This document shows positions 26,852 through 37,115 of a stretch of DNA of 64,000 bases, one piece after another (the stretch's first letter is position 1; each line of letters starts with the position of its first letter). The translations under genes were made by a program, and so were the position numbers. The stretch is from the NCBI GenBank assembly GCA_017428215.1, contig JAFRRH010000064.1:1-64000 (forward strand). Direction: 5' to 3'. The notes beneath the pieces are model-generated. The model did no database searches. It was not told the DNA's origin and saw nothing but the letters and a program-made list of their open reading frames with translations. The stretch comes from Selenomonadaceae bacterium. GTDB taxonomy: Bacteria; Bacillota; Negativicutes; Selenomonadales; Selenomonadaceae.

Positions 26852-27924
26852 AAATTTTAATCTTATCGGCGTCAATCGGTTCAGGACATACGAAAGCGGC
26901 AGAATCTCTGCAAAAAATCTTTGGAGAGTCCGCGCAAGTTGTAGACTTCATGGCAAAAGAAATTTCCACGCTGAATTGGCTGACGAAAAAATTTTATCTA
27001 GCCGCATTGAAATTTATTCCAGACCTCTACGACAGAATTTATAAATTTGCAGACGGCAGGAAAGTTGGAGTTTCTGCAAGATTTTTAAGTTCCGCGCTGA
27101 TGTATTTGCCCTTCGCCCGCTTGATGAAAAAATTTCGCCCAGACGTTGTGATTTGCACGCACCCTTTCCCAGAAGCCGCCGCCTCACTTTGGAAATTTTT
27201 ACATGCAAAGTTCTCAAAAAATTTTTTACTGGCGACGGTGTTAACGGATTATTCATTGCACGAAATTTGGATTTATGGCGAAGTCGATGTTTATTTTGTC
27301 GCGACGCCCGAAATGAAACAGGAACTTTCCACACATTGCCGCGCAGGACAAAAAATTTTCGCAACAGGTATACCGATTGACGAAAAATTTTCCAGCGTAG
27401 AAAAAATTTTTGATTCGCAACCAACAATTTTAATTATGGGCGGCGGTTTAGGGCTTGGCTCGATTGAGGAGACTTTATCGGAGCTGAATAAAATTTCTAC
27501 GCCGATTAAAATCGTAGTCGTCGCCGGGCAAAACGAGAATTTATTGGCGCGGCTAAGACGGGAAAAATTTTTACACCCAACAGAAATTTTCGGCTATGTC
27601 AAAGACGTTCATAAACTCATGGCGCAAGCAGATTTATTAATTACAAAACCCGGCGCGTTGACGATGACGGAGGCATTTGCGGCTGGCTTGCCTTTAATCC
27701 TTCACGCGCCGATACCCGGTCCCGAAGCTCTCAACGCGGCTTATGCAACAACTCACGGCGCGGCGATTGAAGTCTGCGACAAAAAAATTTCAGCGGTCAT
27801 TGAGGAACTTTTAACAGAACCTGCGCGGCTCGACGAAATGAAACGTTGTGCGAAAAAAATTTCCCGTCCATTTGCCGCAAAGGACATTGTTAATCACATA
27901 AAAAAAATCGGCTCCGACATTTAA
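26845..27924 (+). CDS. MGDG synthase-like glycosyltransferase
   Basis: 359 residues, TTG start overlapping the SDR stop. A GT-B enzyme of the family containing plant MGDG synthase and Bacillus UgtP. N-terminal acceptor domain: LILSASIGSGHTKAAESL, then CTHPFPEAAASLW. C-terminal GT28 nucleotide-sugar domain: IMGGGLGLGSIEE, GYVKDVHKLMAQADLLITKP, GALTMTEAFAAGLPLIL. It probably transfers a sugar to diacylglycerol or a related lipid at the inner membrane. The exact donor and acceptor cannot be told. Confidence 0.87.
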   Translation: MLKILILSASIGSGHTKAAESLQKIFGESAQVVDFMAKEISTLNWLTKKFYLAALKFIPDLYDRIYKFADGRKVGVSARFLSSALMYLPFARLMKKFRPDVVICTHPFPEAAASLWKFLHAKFSKNFLLATVLTDYSLHEIWIYGEVDVYFVATPEMKQELSTHCRAGQKIFATGIPIDEKFSSVEKIFDSQPTILIMGGGLGLGSIEETLSELNKISTPIKIVVVAGQNENLLARLRREKFLHPTEIFGYVKDVHKLMAQADLLITKPGALTMTEAFAAGLPLILHAPIPGPEALNAAYATTHGAAIEVCDKKISAVIEELLTEPARLDEMKRCAKKISRPFAAKDIVNHIKKIGSDI

Positions 27925-27943
27925 CGAAGCCGTTATTTTTTTA
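27909..27943. terminator. Bidirectional terminator
   Basis: CGGCT and AGCCG pair around a loop, with A residues on the left and seven T on the right. It separates the converging glycosyltransferase and ftsQ genes. Confidence 0.65.
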
Positions 27944-28678
27944 TTCTGCAAGCTTAATAAAAGGTGCAGTGTAATTAAAATCGACATATTCGACGGGGTG
28001 AGGATTCGTCGCCAAATCGCGCAGAAAATCTTCAGTAAGACGTGCCTTTTCGTCGAGACGTTCCAACTTGCCGATGCGAATTTGCACGGGACGTTCAGTC
28101 GCGCTGTACATGACAATATAATCCGCATCGACAATCGCAATTTCCGACAAAAGATTTAACGTGTCCTCATTGAGCCGTTGCAGGAAGTCGAGAATTTTTT
28201 TAATAAGTTCGTCGTCAACCTCGTCGCCAATATATAAATCGCGAACGGATGCGCCAGTTATCATCGGGATTTGCATAGTTTTAATCGTCTTGTAGCTGTC
28301 GATAATCGTGCCGTTGTGGTCGAGGTCGAGATAGCCATAATCGCAAATAACCGTTGCAAGCGGTCGCCGCTCCTTAATTTTTATCTCCAATGTGTGAGGT
28401 AATTTTCGACGAACGCTAACTTCCTCAATCCGCAAATCTTTTGACAGGCGGCTTTGCACAACGTTTGTCTCCAATTTAAAGAGCGGCTCGCCTATGTAAA
28501 TATTTCCGACGCGCAGAATATCTTCTTCCGTCAAATATTTTGCGCCCTCAAGTTTTATTTCCTTGAGCGTAAAAAACGGCACGTAGACGAAGAAACCTAA
28601 TACCGCCACGCTAACGACAAGAAAAATTATTCCCTTGAAGAGCCGCCCGAAATTTCGCCGTCGTCTTATCTTTGCCAT
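27941..28678 (-). CDS. ftsQ: Cell division protein FtsQ/DivIB
   Basis: 245 residues. A short basic N-terminus (AKIRRRRNFGRLFKG), one membrane helix (about residues 16-36), then a POTRA domain (LKEIKLEGAKYLTEEDIL, VGNIYIGEPLFKLETNVV) and the FtsQ beta domain. Member of the FtsQ-FtsB-FtsL division complex. It is not in a mur/fts cluster here; instead it lies 26 bases downstream of the condensation/cNMP-like gene, with its own AGGAGG site. Co-transcription with that gene is likely. Confidence 0.88.
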   Translation of the reverse strand: MAKIRRRRNFGRLFKGIIFLVVSVAVLGFFVYVPFFTLKEIKLEGAKYLTEEDILRVGNIYIGEPLFKLETNVVQSRLSKDLRIEEVSVRRKLPHTLEIKIKERRPLATVICDYGYLDLDHNGTIIDSYKTIKTMQIPMITGASVRDLYIGDEVDDELIKKILDFLQRLNEDTLNLLSEIAIVDADYIVMYSATERPVQIRIGKLERLDEKARLTEDFLRDLATNPHPVEYVDFNYTAPFIKLAE

Positions 28679-28704
28679 AAGAGAATTTTCCTCCTAAATC
28701 ATTA

Positions 28705-30513
28705 TTATGATTGGAGCCAGAGGATTTGATAGCGTTCCATTTGCTTCAGCGCGTAATTCATAAGTGTCAGTGCAATTTCCGAGTTATCGCGGCTTGCCTC
28801 AATCAATACATCGCGTGGAATCGTTAAGAGTTCCACTTGTTCCGTTAAGACTTCAGCAGAGAGTATTAGCCGTTGCTTATCCAAAAGGTTCGTGGGATTG
28901 ACAAAAGAATTTTTTCCGATAACGTCAAGCGGATTATACCAACCGTCGCCGGTGTCTACATTGCGCACGAGTTTTCCGCTGACGACAAAAATGAATTTTT
29001 CCTTGAGCAATTCGCCTGAAATCCTGTCGCCTTCGTAGCGCGTGATAATTTCCGATTGTCTCTCGAATATCCCGATTGTACCCTCGAAACGCCCTTGCAA
29101 AATTGGCAGTTGCGAGAGGAAGTCGCGAATTTTTTTTCGGTCGCCGGTGGTTGATGTCTGAACGTCTAATTGCAGATTGATTCGGGCGGCGAGCCGTTCC
29201 ATAAACGTAGAAAATTTTGCATTCCAATCTGTGAGCATTTGCTGAAGTATGGATTCATAGAGCACGCAAAGCCGCTCCATTCCAAAGTTCAGAAATTGTT
29301 TTTGGTTGTAGAGGAAAGTTATCGACAAATTTTTTTCGGCGTAGCGGAAGTAAACGCCAAGTTTCATGCCTTGCGCTTCCCACGAGTTACGAGAAACAAT
29401 TTTTCCGTGCGGTTCGGCGGTTGCGGCAACGTAATTCAGTTCGCCGGATTGAAATTCTTTAAAGCTAAGGAAATGGTCGAATAATTTTTTCCTGCGTCCC
29501 GTCAAGTTCTCCAACGTCGTCCAATCAACGCAACTATAAGGTTGAGAGATGACGAGTTGACGGAATTGCCCGCGAACGATTTGTTCAACAGTTAAATTGT
29601 TTTCGCTTGTCAAGCGGACGGGAATCATATTTAACGATGAATCACCTGCCGACAAAATTTGGCAGAAGAGACAATCGCGGCGTTTATTGGTGAGTTGCAA
29701 CATAAAACCCCACGCGCTTTGCAAAATTGCCGTTAGCATCATGCGGTTAGATTGAGCACGCCCGCGCAGGTCTGAAAGAATATCGGCGGGAATTTTCGTG
29801 CGAAAAGCTTTTTGGTGATACGTACCTAAGCCTTCCCGTTCGTAGGGGAGAGATTCAAACGGCGGGGCATTATCGATAACTTTTGCCCAATAGTCGCGAA
29901 TTGCGTCTTGATTTTTCGGGGGCAAGTCGTCATCAATTTTTTGTGGTTTAGATTCTGCGGGAATATCCAAGACGTTGCAGAAAAATTTTTCGGCGTCGAA
30001 ACTTTCAGCGACAACTTGAGCGAGTGTCACGAGCACGGCAAATTCTCCATCACTTGTCTTGTAAACCGCAAATCGAATCAACGGATCGTGGCGCAAGTCG
30101 CAATCGCGGCGCATATCCGCTTCCAAAATTTTCCCGAACTCTTCGTTAAGTTCGTCCGTATCCGTAGTCGTTAAATTGCGGAAAATAATTTCGGGCTTAA
30201 CGATTGTTGAAGGATAAACAACTTTAACCGTGCGCGTGCCGACGTTGCAAAAATTAGCGCGGAGGTTTTCGTTCTCGTTTAACATGCGATTGACGGCAAG
30301 ATTAAATTTAATCGGTCTGACGGTGCCGCGAACTTTGTAAAGCGTTTGAACGAAGAAATGCGGCGACACGAAATTTTTTTCCTCGAAGAATTTTTTCTCC
30401 TGCGCGGTCAAATCTTTAATCGCCTCAAGATTGCGGGGGTTGTAGCCGCCCTGCCTGCCGTAAACGCTTTCCAAAACATTTTGTTCATCGAGTGTGAGTT
30501 CTAAAGTTTCCAT
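28705..30513 (-). CDS. Degenerate condensation domain fused to cNMP-binding-like domain
   Basis: 602 residues. Residues about 45-440 resemble a non-ribosomal peptide synthetase condensation domain: YKVRGTVRPIKFNLAVNRML, LRHDPLIRFAVY, FRTKIPADILSDLRGRAQSN, LTAILQSAWGFMLQ. The catalytic HHxxxDG site is replaced by AQVVAES, so both His and Asp are lost and condensation activity is unlikely. Residues about 485-600 resemble a Crp-type cyclic-nucleotide-binding domain (FIFVVSGKLVRN, NPLDVIGKNSF, VELLTIPRDVLIEAS), with a poorly conserved phosphate cassette. No adenylation or carrier domain is nearby. It may be a sensory or scaffold protein. AGGAG precedes the ATG, and ftsQ follows in the same direction. 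Confidence 0.65.
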   Translation of the reverse strand: METLELTLDEQNVLESVYGRQGGYNPRNLEAIKDLTAQEKKFFEEKNFVSPHFFVQTLYKVRGTVRPIKFNLAVNRMLNENENLRANFCNVGTRTVKVVYPSTIVKPEIIFRNLTTTDTDELNEEFGKILEADMRRDCDLRHDPLIRFAVYKTSDGEFAVLVTLAQVVAESFDAEKFFCNVLDIPAESKPQKIDDDLPPKNQDAIRDYWAKVIDNAPPFESLPYEREGLGTYHQKAFRTKIPADILSDLRGRAQSNRMMLTAILQSAWGFMLQLTNKRRDCLFCQILSAGDSSLNMIPVRLTSENNLTVEQIVRGQFRQLVISQPYSCVDWTTLENLTGRRKKLFDHFLSFKEFQSGELNYVAATAEPHGKIVSRNSWEAQGMKLGVYFRYAEKNLSITFLYNQKQFLNFGMERLCVLYESILQQMLTDWNAKFSTFMERLAARINLQLDVQTSTTGDRKKIRDFLSQLPILQGRFEGTIGIFERQSEIITRYEGDRISGELLKEKFIFVVSGKLVRNVDTGDGWYNPLDVIGKNSFVNPTNLLDKQRLILSAEVLTEQVELLTIPRDVLIEASRDNSEIALTLMNYALKQMERYQILWLQS

Positions 30514-30648
30514 TTAATTTCTCCTGTACAAATAAAAATTAACGTTCTTATGATAACACACATGCAAATTATTTTCACTATTCATTTTAGGTTGATTTTC
30601 AAAAAATTTTTTGTTATCTTATCAAAAAAACATGCGGAGGCGTCTATC

Positions 30649-31260
30649 ATGATGAGAATTTTTTTAATCAGGCACGGCGAGACCGAATGGAATAAACAAA
30701 ATCGACTGCAAGGGCATTCTGACACGCACCTTTCGCCGGAAGGCTTTCATCAAGCGATAACTTTGGCGGATAACGCTCCTTTTCAAACTGCCGACGCGAT
30801 TTATTCTAGCGATTTGGCGCGGGCAATGTCTACAGCTGGCATTTTGGCAGAAAGATTTAATCTGACCGTTAAGCAAATGCCCGAATTGCGCGAGATGAAT
30901 TACGGCGATTGGGAAGGACGTTTCATCAGCGATTTAATAGAGGAATCGCCCAAAGCTTTTGGAAAATTCTTCACTGCTCCGGAAAGATGTCACCCGCCGC
31001 GCGGAGAAACTTTTTTGGAGTGTCAAGCCCGCGTTATGATTGGGATTCGAGAAATTATAGCGAATCACGAAAATCAAAATGTTATCGTCGTTTCACACGG
31101 CGCGGCAATTCGTCTGATACTCGGCGCGGCTTTGGATATGCCTCTTCACAAGATGTGGGCGATAAGTCAATTCAACATGGCTGTAAATATTTTGCGCGTG
31201 GACGACGGAGAATTTACTGTCGAATTAGTCAACAGCACTGAACACCTCCACCGCATTTAA
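30649..31260 (+). CDS. Histidine phosphatase (phosphoglycerate mutase-like)
   Basis: 203 residues from the ATG at 30649, chosen for GGAGG upstream and the immediate family start IFLIRHGETEWN; an ATG at 30550 would add a hydrophobic tail without homology. Catalytic RHGETEWNKQNRLQGHSD, SDLARAMSTAGI, MNYGDWEG and VVSHGAAIRL contain the two His and two Arg of the branch 1 superfamily. Relatives include alpha-ribazole phosphatase CobC and broad phosphatases. No cobalamin gene is nearby, so the substrate stays open. Confidence 0.87.
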   Translation: MMRIFLIRHGETEWNKQNRLQGHSDTHLSPEGFHQAITLADNAPFQTADAIYSSDLARAMSTAGILAERFNLTVKQMPELREMNYGDWEGRFISDLIEESPKAFGKFFTAPERCHPPRGETFLECQARVMIGIREIIANHENQNVIVVSHGAAIRLILGAALDMPLHKMWAISQFNMAVNILRVDDGEFTVELVNSTEHLHRI

Positions 31261-31274
31261 AGGGGAAAATCTTC

Positions 31275-31595
31275 ATGAAAAATTTTATTGTGCTTGTCGT
31301 CGTACTCTGCGCCATGATGATTTCGTCGACGGCTTGGGCGGCTCGCGGTACTGTTTTTTGTTATGATGATTGGTCGAGGAAAATTGTTATCGAACTTTGG
31401 AATGGCTTTACTTGCGCCGAAGTTAACGGATTTCCGCGCAAATTAGAGGTAGATGATATTATTGTCGGCGACTTGGAAGGTTACGGTACGCATGAACTTT
31501 ACAACCTTACCAAAGACGAAAGTTTTTCCGTGTGGATTGATAATTATTGGTTGAGCAAAGAAAAGGCTTTAGAATGGTTTGTACGCAAATATTGA
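31275..31595 (+). CDS. Small exported protein, unknown function
   Basis: 106 residues with a clear signal peptide: KNFIVLVVVLCAMMISS then TAWA. The mature part is about 84 residues with many aromatic residues (YDDWSRKIVIELWNGFTCAEV, VWIDNYWLS) and two cysteines. I recognise no family. AAAGGGGAAA upstream and a 14-base gap suggest co-transcription with the histidine phosphatase. Confidence 0.6.
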   Translation: MKNFIVLVVVLCAMMISSTAWAARGTVFCYDDWSRKIVIELWNGFTCAEVNGFPRKLEVDDIIVGDLEGYGTHELYNLTKDESFSVWIDNYWLSKEKALEWFVRKY

Positions 31596-31607
31596 GGAGG
31601 AGATAAC

Positions 31608-31865
31608 ATGCCGCAAAGTCAAGCGATTAATTTTGAAGAATTTTTAGCAACCGAAGCCGACGACAAAGAACAGATAACTTTCACCGGCTTGGAATTGAAA
31701 TTTTTTGTCGCGGAACTTAAAGACATGATTGCCGCCGGCGAATTCGACATTGCAAAGGCAATTCACAGCGCACGCTTTTACGCGGAAATGGCGCGGAGAA
31801 AAGAACAAATCCAAGCCGGACATTGGGTTGAACATGATTTAATTGAGGTCGACGATGATGAATAA
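31608..31865 (+). CDS. Probable antitoxin paired with YoeB
   Basis: 85 residues, acidic, with GAGGAGG upstream. Its C-terminal part (YAEMARRKEQIQAGHWVEHD then LIEVDDD) resembles the toxin-binding tail of YefM/Phd-type antitoxins. The N-terminal part lacks the usual YefM opening (MKAISYSEARQNL-like), so the DNA-binding half differs. The gene overlaps the YoeB-type toxin gene by 11 bases, the classic arrangement. Assigned mainly from context. Confidence 0.7.
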   Translation: MPQSQAINFEEFLATEADDKEQITFTGLELKFFVAELKDMIAAGEFDIAKAIHSARFYAEMARRKEQIQAGHWVEHDLIEVDDDE

Positions 31866-32112
31866 GCGTTGGAAAGATGAGGCTTGGGAAGATTACGTTG
31901 CTTGGCAGACGGAGGATAAGAAAACTCTTAAACGGATAAACGCGCTTATCAAGGATATTGAACGCAACGGCGCAATGAACGGTATCGGCAAGCCTGAGCG
32001 TTTAAAATACGGAGTGGGTTACAGTCGCCGCATTGACGATGCGAACAGATTAGTTTATGACATCGACACGCAAGGTTATTTGTACATTATGTCTTGCAAA
32101 GGTCATTATTGA
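31855..32112 (+). CDS. YoeB-type toxin (Txe/YoeB family mRNA interferase)
   Basis: 85 residues from ATG at 31855 (31858 also possible). The sequence follows YoeB closely: WKDEAWEDYVAWQTEDKKTL, KRINALIKDIERNG, GKPERLKYGVGYSRRIDD, NRLVYDI and the C-terminal GHY. The catalytic Glu, Arg and His/Tyr end are present. YoeB cleaves mRNA in the ribosomal A site. The start overlaps the antitoxin gene. It lies directly before argC, so it appears inserted among housekeeping genes. Confidence 0.88.
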   Translation: MMNKRWKDEAWEDYVAWQTEDKKTLKRINALIKDIERNGAMNGIGKPERLKYGVGYSRRIDDANRLVYDIDTQGYLYIMSCKGHY

Positions 32113-32134
32113 TTCACGAGGAGGCAAAAATATT

Positions 32135-33172
32135 TTGGTAAAAGTAAGCGTAATAGGCGCGACGGGTTATGCGGGGGCGGAATTGCTTTCGATTTTGATT
32201 CGACACCCGCAAGCACAAATCGCGCATATAACTTCGGAAAGTCACACGGGCAAAAAAATTTCCGAACTGTATCCGCACCTGCGCGGCATTTGCGATTTAA
32301 CGCTGGAAAGTTTAGCGGACATAGAAAATATCGGCGCAGATAGCGAATTTATTTTTATCGCCTTGCCGCACGGTCACGCTATGGACGTCGGAATTAAGCT
32401 AGAGAAATTGCCCGTCCGAATCATCGATTTAGGCGCGGATTATCGTTTCAGTGATACTTCTATTTACGAGGCGTGGTACAACGTGCCGCACAAGCATAAA
32501 AACGCCCACAGAGTTTACGGACTGGCAGAAATTTATCGTAATCAGATTCGCGATGCAAAAATTATCGGCAACGCGGGTTGCTTCACGACGGCTTCAATCC
32601 TTGCGTTGGCTCCGCTCATTAAACATCACCTTATCGAAAGCAATTCAATTATCGTTGACGCGGCAAGCGGTGTATCTGGTGCGGGCAGAGGTTTAAAACT
32701 CGGCAATCACTTCCCCGAACTTTACGACAACTTCAAAGCTTACAATGTAGCTCATCACCGTCACACGCCCGAAATTGAACAGGCTTTAAAAGATTTGGGC
32801 GGCGAAGAGACGATTATAAATTTCACGCCGCATTTAGTTCCGATGTCGCGAGGAATTTTGGCGACGTGTTACGCGACGATTAAAGAAAAAATTTCTGACG
32901 ATATGATTGACGCGGCTTTTCAGAAAATGTACGGCGCGGAAAAATTTATTCGTCTGCTCGGTAGAAATTCTTATCCGGAAACTAAATTTGTGCGTGGCTC
33001 CAATTACTGTGATATTGGCTGGCACATTGACGAACGCACGCGACGTGTTATAATCCTTTCCGCGATTGACAACTTAGTTAAGGGCGCGGCGGGGCAAGCC
33101 GTTCAAAATTTCAACATTGCGGCGGGCTTTTATGAAGGCGTTGCGCTCGATGTCATTCCGATTTATCCGTAA
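32135..33172 (+). CDS. argC: N-acetyl-gamma-glutamyl-phosphate reductase
   Basis: 345 residues from the TTG at 32135, with GAGGAGG upstream; an earlier frame runs back into the toxin gene. NADP-binding VSVIGATGYAGAELL, ADYRFSD, active-site Cys in IIGNAGCFTTAS, GVSGAGRGLKL and HRHTPEIEQ. It reduces N-acetylglutamyl phosphate to the semialdehyde in arginine synthesis. ArgJ follows 12 bases later. Confidence 0.94.
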   Translation: MVKVSVIGATGYAGAELLSILIRHPQAQIAHITSESHTGKKISELYPHLRGICDLTLESLADIENIGADSEFIFIALPHGHAMDVGIKLEKLPVRIIDLGADYRFSDTSIYEAWYNVPHKHKNAHRVYGLAEIYRNQIRDAKIIGNAGCFTTASILALAPLIKHHLIESNSIIVDAASGVSGAGRGLKLGNHFPELYDNFKAYNVAHHRHTPEIEQALKDLGGEETIINFTPHLVPMSRGILATCYATIKEKISDDMIDAAFQKMYGAEKFIRLLGRNSYPETKFVRGSNYCDIGWHIDERTRRVIILSAIDNLVKGAAGQAVQNFNIAAGFYEGVALDVIPIYP

Positions 33173-33184
33173 GGAGGCTTTTAA

Positions 33185-34396
33185 ATGTTTAGCGAAAATC
33201 ATAAAAAGGCGGGCGTTTGTTATCCGCAAGGTTTTACGGCGGCAGGCGTCCGCGCAGGCGTCAAGAAAAATGGCAATCTCGACGTTGCAGTTATTTACAC
33301 GGAAAAGGAAGCGGCGGTTGCTGGCGTCTTCACGAAAAATTTAGTTGCGGCGGCTCCCGTCCATTTGAGTAAAATTGTAGTCGGCACGGGAACGGCTCAT
33401 GCTATCGTTGCCAATGCTGGTTGTGCTAATGCTTGCACGGGCGAGCAGGGAGTTAAGGACGCCGAGAAAATGGCTACTGTAACCGCTAAGGAATTGAATT
33501 GCCGCGCAGATGATGTTATCGTCGCGTCAACGGGACTTATCGGCTCCAATTTGCCAATGGATAAGGTAGAGGCGGGCATTAAAGACGCCGTTAAAAATCT
33601 TTCCCGCGAAGGCTCCGTTAATGCCGGCAACGCGATTATCACGACGGACACTTATTCCAAAGCTTGCGCGACCGAAGTTGAGATTGGCGGCGTTGAAGTT
33701 CGTTTTGGCGCGATTGCTAAAGGCTCCGGCATGATTCGCCCCGATATGGCTACGATGTTTTGTTTTATCACCACCGACGCCGATATTGATCAAAAACTTT
33801 TGCAGGAAGCTTTGCGCGACTCTGTTGAAGTTTCTTTTAATTGTTTATCAGTTGATGGCGACATGAGTACAAATGATTCTGTAGTTGTTTTGGCGAACGG
33901 CGCGGCGGGCAATAAAAAAATCGTCGATAAAGGTGACGACTATCAAAAATTTTACGAGACGCTTAAAAACGTTTGCATTGAGATGACAAAGAAAATTGCC
34001 GCTGACGGCGAAGGAGCAAGTAAATTTATAACAATCAACGTAACTGGCGCGGAAAGTTTTGCAGACGCTAAAAAAGTCGGCATGGCTGTTGCCAATTCTC
34101 CGTTGGTTAAGACGGCATTTTTCGGACAAGACGCTAATCCTGGTAGAACAATCTGCGCGGTAGGTTATTCGGGCGTTCATATTGTCCCAGAAAAAATTTC
34201 TATCAAATTCGGCGGACTTACCGTTTACGATAAAGGACTCGTCACGAAATTTGACGCCGACGCCATGAAAAAAGTTTTGGCGGAACATGATATTGTTGTC
34301 GATATTAATTTGGGAATCGGCGATACGGCGGCTACTGTTTACACTTGCGATTTAAGTTTCCAATATATCAAAATCAATGCAGACTATACGACCTAA
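33185..34396 (+). CDS. argJ: Bifunctional ornithine acetyltransferase/N-acetylglutamate synthase
   Basis: 403 residues. Self-cleaving Ntn-type enzyme: the cleavage site and Thr nucleophile lie in MIRPDMATMFCFITTDA (about residue 185). FKAAGVRAGVKKN-like N-terminus (FTAAGVRAGVKKNGNLD), STGLIGSNLPMDK and SVDGDMSTNDSV are also typical. It recycles the acetyl group in arginine synthesis. The argC-argJ order is common; argB and argD are not in view. Confidence 0.94.
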   Translation: MFSENHKKAGVCYPQGFTAAGVRAGVKKNGNLDVAVIYTEKEAAVAGVFTKNLVAAAPVHLSKIVVGTGTAHAIVANAGCANACTGEQGVKDAEKMATVTAKELNCRADDVIVASTGLIGSNLPMDKVEAGIKDAVKNLSREGSVNAGNAIITTDTYSKACATEVEIGGVEVRFGAIAKGSGMIRPDMATMFCFITTDADIDQKLLQEALRDSVEVSFNCLSVDGDMSTNDSVVVLANGAAGNKKIVDKGDDYQKFYETLKNVCIEMTKKIAADGEGASKFITINVTGAESFADAKKVGMAVANSPLVKTAFFGQDANPGRTICAVGYSGVHIVPEKISIKFGGLTVYDKGLVTKFDADAMKKVLAEHDIVVDINLGIGDTAATVYTCDLSFQYIKINADYTT

Positions 34397-34405
34397 CTTC
34401 TATGA

Positions 34406-35695
<1,290 letters not shown>

Positions 35696-35715
35696 AAAAT
35701 TTTTTGACAGCTAAT

Positions 35716-35759
35716 AAAATCCCCTCTTGTATGCTATAATCTGCGCGAGAGGGGATTTT
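35716..35759. promoter_or_regulatory. 12-bp inverted repeat enclosing an extended -10 promoter
   Basis: AAAATCCCCTCT (35716-35727) and AGAGGGGATTTT (35748-35759) are perfect complements with a 20-base spacer. The spacer holds TATGCTATAAT, an extended -10 element (TATAAT at 35735-35740). The right arm covers the GAGGGG ribosome site of the exporter gene. It could be an operator or an RNA hairpin. Confidence 0.65.
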
Positions 35760-35762
35760 GTT

Positions 35763-37112
35763 ATGCAAGACAATGACTTTAAAACATATTACGAGGAGCA
35801 ACGAGAACTTCTGCGCGAGGCGTTTGCGGAAATCGGACAGAAAGCCGAACTCCTTTTGACGGTCGGACAACTGCTAATGGAAAACGGAGCTGATACCGCG
35901 CAGATTGTCCGCGACATGAAACGAGTTGCCGCTTATATGGGCATTCCCGCCGAAAAGTTTCATCTGCACATCATGTATACGACGCTTATGCTAAATATCA
36001 GTGACGAACACCATTCGCACACGTCGTTTAGAAAATGTATTAAGCACGCCGTTAACATGAAAATTATTTCTGCAGTGAGCCGCTTGACGTGGCGAGCTTT
36101 GCGCGACCATTATACGCTTGACGAATTCAAAGGCGAACTTGAAGCCGTCGCCAATCGTCCACGTTATCCTCATTGGGTTTCAATCTGCGCGGCGGGCACG
36201 GGTTGTGGAGCTTTTTGCACGTTATTTGGTTGTGACATCAACGCGGCGATTTACACGGCGTGCGCGGCAATTATCGGCAAAATCGTCCAAATGCAATGCG
36301 CTGAACGTTTTGGAATTAATCCCTACGTGTCGATGACTTTTGCGGCGTTTTCGGCGACGATTGTCGCTTATCTTACACACCTTTTACCGACGACTACTCC
36401 TTGGCACCCGCTGATAGCCGCCGCATTATTTTTAGTGCCTGGCGTCCCGATGATTAATGCACTAAGCGACATATTGAATACTTATCTGATAAGCGGCGCG
36501 GCGCGAATTATGCACACAATGGTTATCGTAGGCGCAATGACTTTTGGATTAGTCTTTGCAATCGGCATGGCGGACTTTGATTCGTTTACTAATTTGCACA
36601 TGCTCCCCGACAGCAATTACGGAATATTCATGGTAGCGGCGGCAATCGGTGCTACGAGTTTTGCGATATTCTTTAACCTGCCTCCGAGATTATTATTTGC
36701 GGCGGCTTGCGGCGGAGCGATTTGCGTTTGCACGAGAAATTTTTTCATCTTTGAATTGGGAATGAGTTCAGCAGTCGGAACATTAGCGGGCGCAACTTTG
36801 GTCAGCGTCATAGCAATGAAGGCAGTTCATTGGCTTCACACGCCGTCATTAGTTTTAGTCGTGCCGGCAGTTATCCCGTTGGTGCCAGGCGTTTTAATCT
36901 ACAGATTTTTATTCGCGGTTATAAATATCCGCCGAATCACACTTGACGAATTATTATCGGCAATTCAATCGGGCGTCGATGCACTGTTGATAATTTTAGC
37001 AATCGCAATTGGCGCGGCGGCTCCAAACATTTTTGCGAATCGTTCATTGGCGCAGATGAGCAAGGAGAAGCAGGAAAAACTTCTCAACGAAATTTACGAA
37101 ACGAGGGATTAA
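35763..37112 (+). CDS. ThrE-like threonine/serine exporter family protein
   Basis: 449 residues from ATG at 35763, since the promoter lies between an earlier ATG (35727) and this one. The N-terminal DUF1212/ThrE domain (about 25-260) has TVGQLLMENGADTAQIVRDM and RYPHWVSICAAGTGCGAFC, with several membrane helices. The C-terminal half is the ThrE_2-like domain (about 285-430) with VVPAVIPLVPGVLIYRFLF. In many Firmicutes these two halves are separate genes; here they are fused. An amino-acid export role follows from the family only. Confidence 0.82.
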   Translation: MQDNDFKTYYEEQRELLREAFAEIGQKAELLLTVGQLLMENGADTAQIVRDMKRVAAYMGIPAEKFHLHIMYTTLMLNISDEHHSHTSFRKCIKHAVNMKIISAVSRLTWRALRDHYTLDEFKGELEAVANRPRYPHWVSICAAGTGCGAFCTLFGCDINAAIYTACAAIIGKIVQMQCAERFGINPYVSMTFAAFSATIVAYLTHLLPTTTPWHPLIAAALFLVPGVPMINALSDILNTYLISGAARIMHTMVIVGAMTFGLVFAIGMADFDSFTNLHMLPDSNYGIFMVAAAIGATSFAIFFNLPPRLLFAAACGGAICVCTRNFFIFELGMSSAVGTLAGATLVSVIAMKAVHWLHTPSLVLVVPAVIPLVPGVLIYRFLFAVINIRRITLDELLSAIQSGVDALLIILAIAIGAAAPNIFANRSLAQMSKEKQEKLLNEIYETRD

Positions 37113-37115
37113 CGT

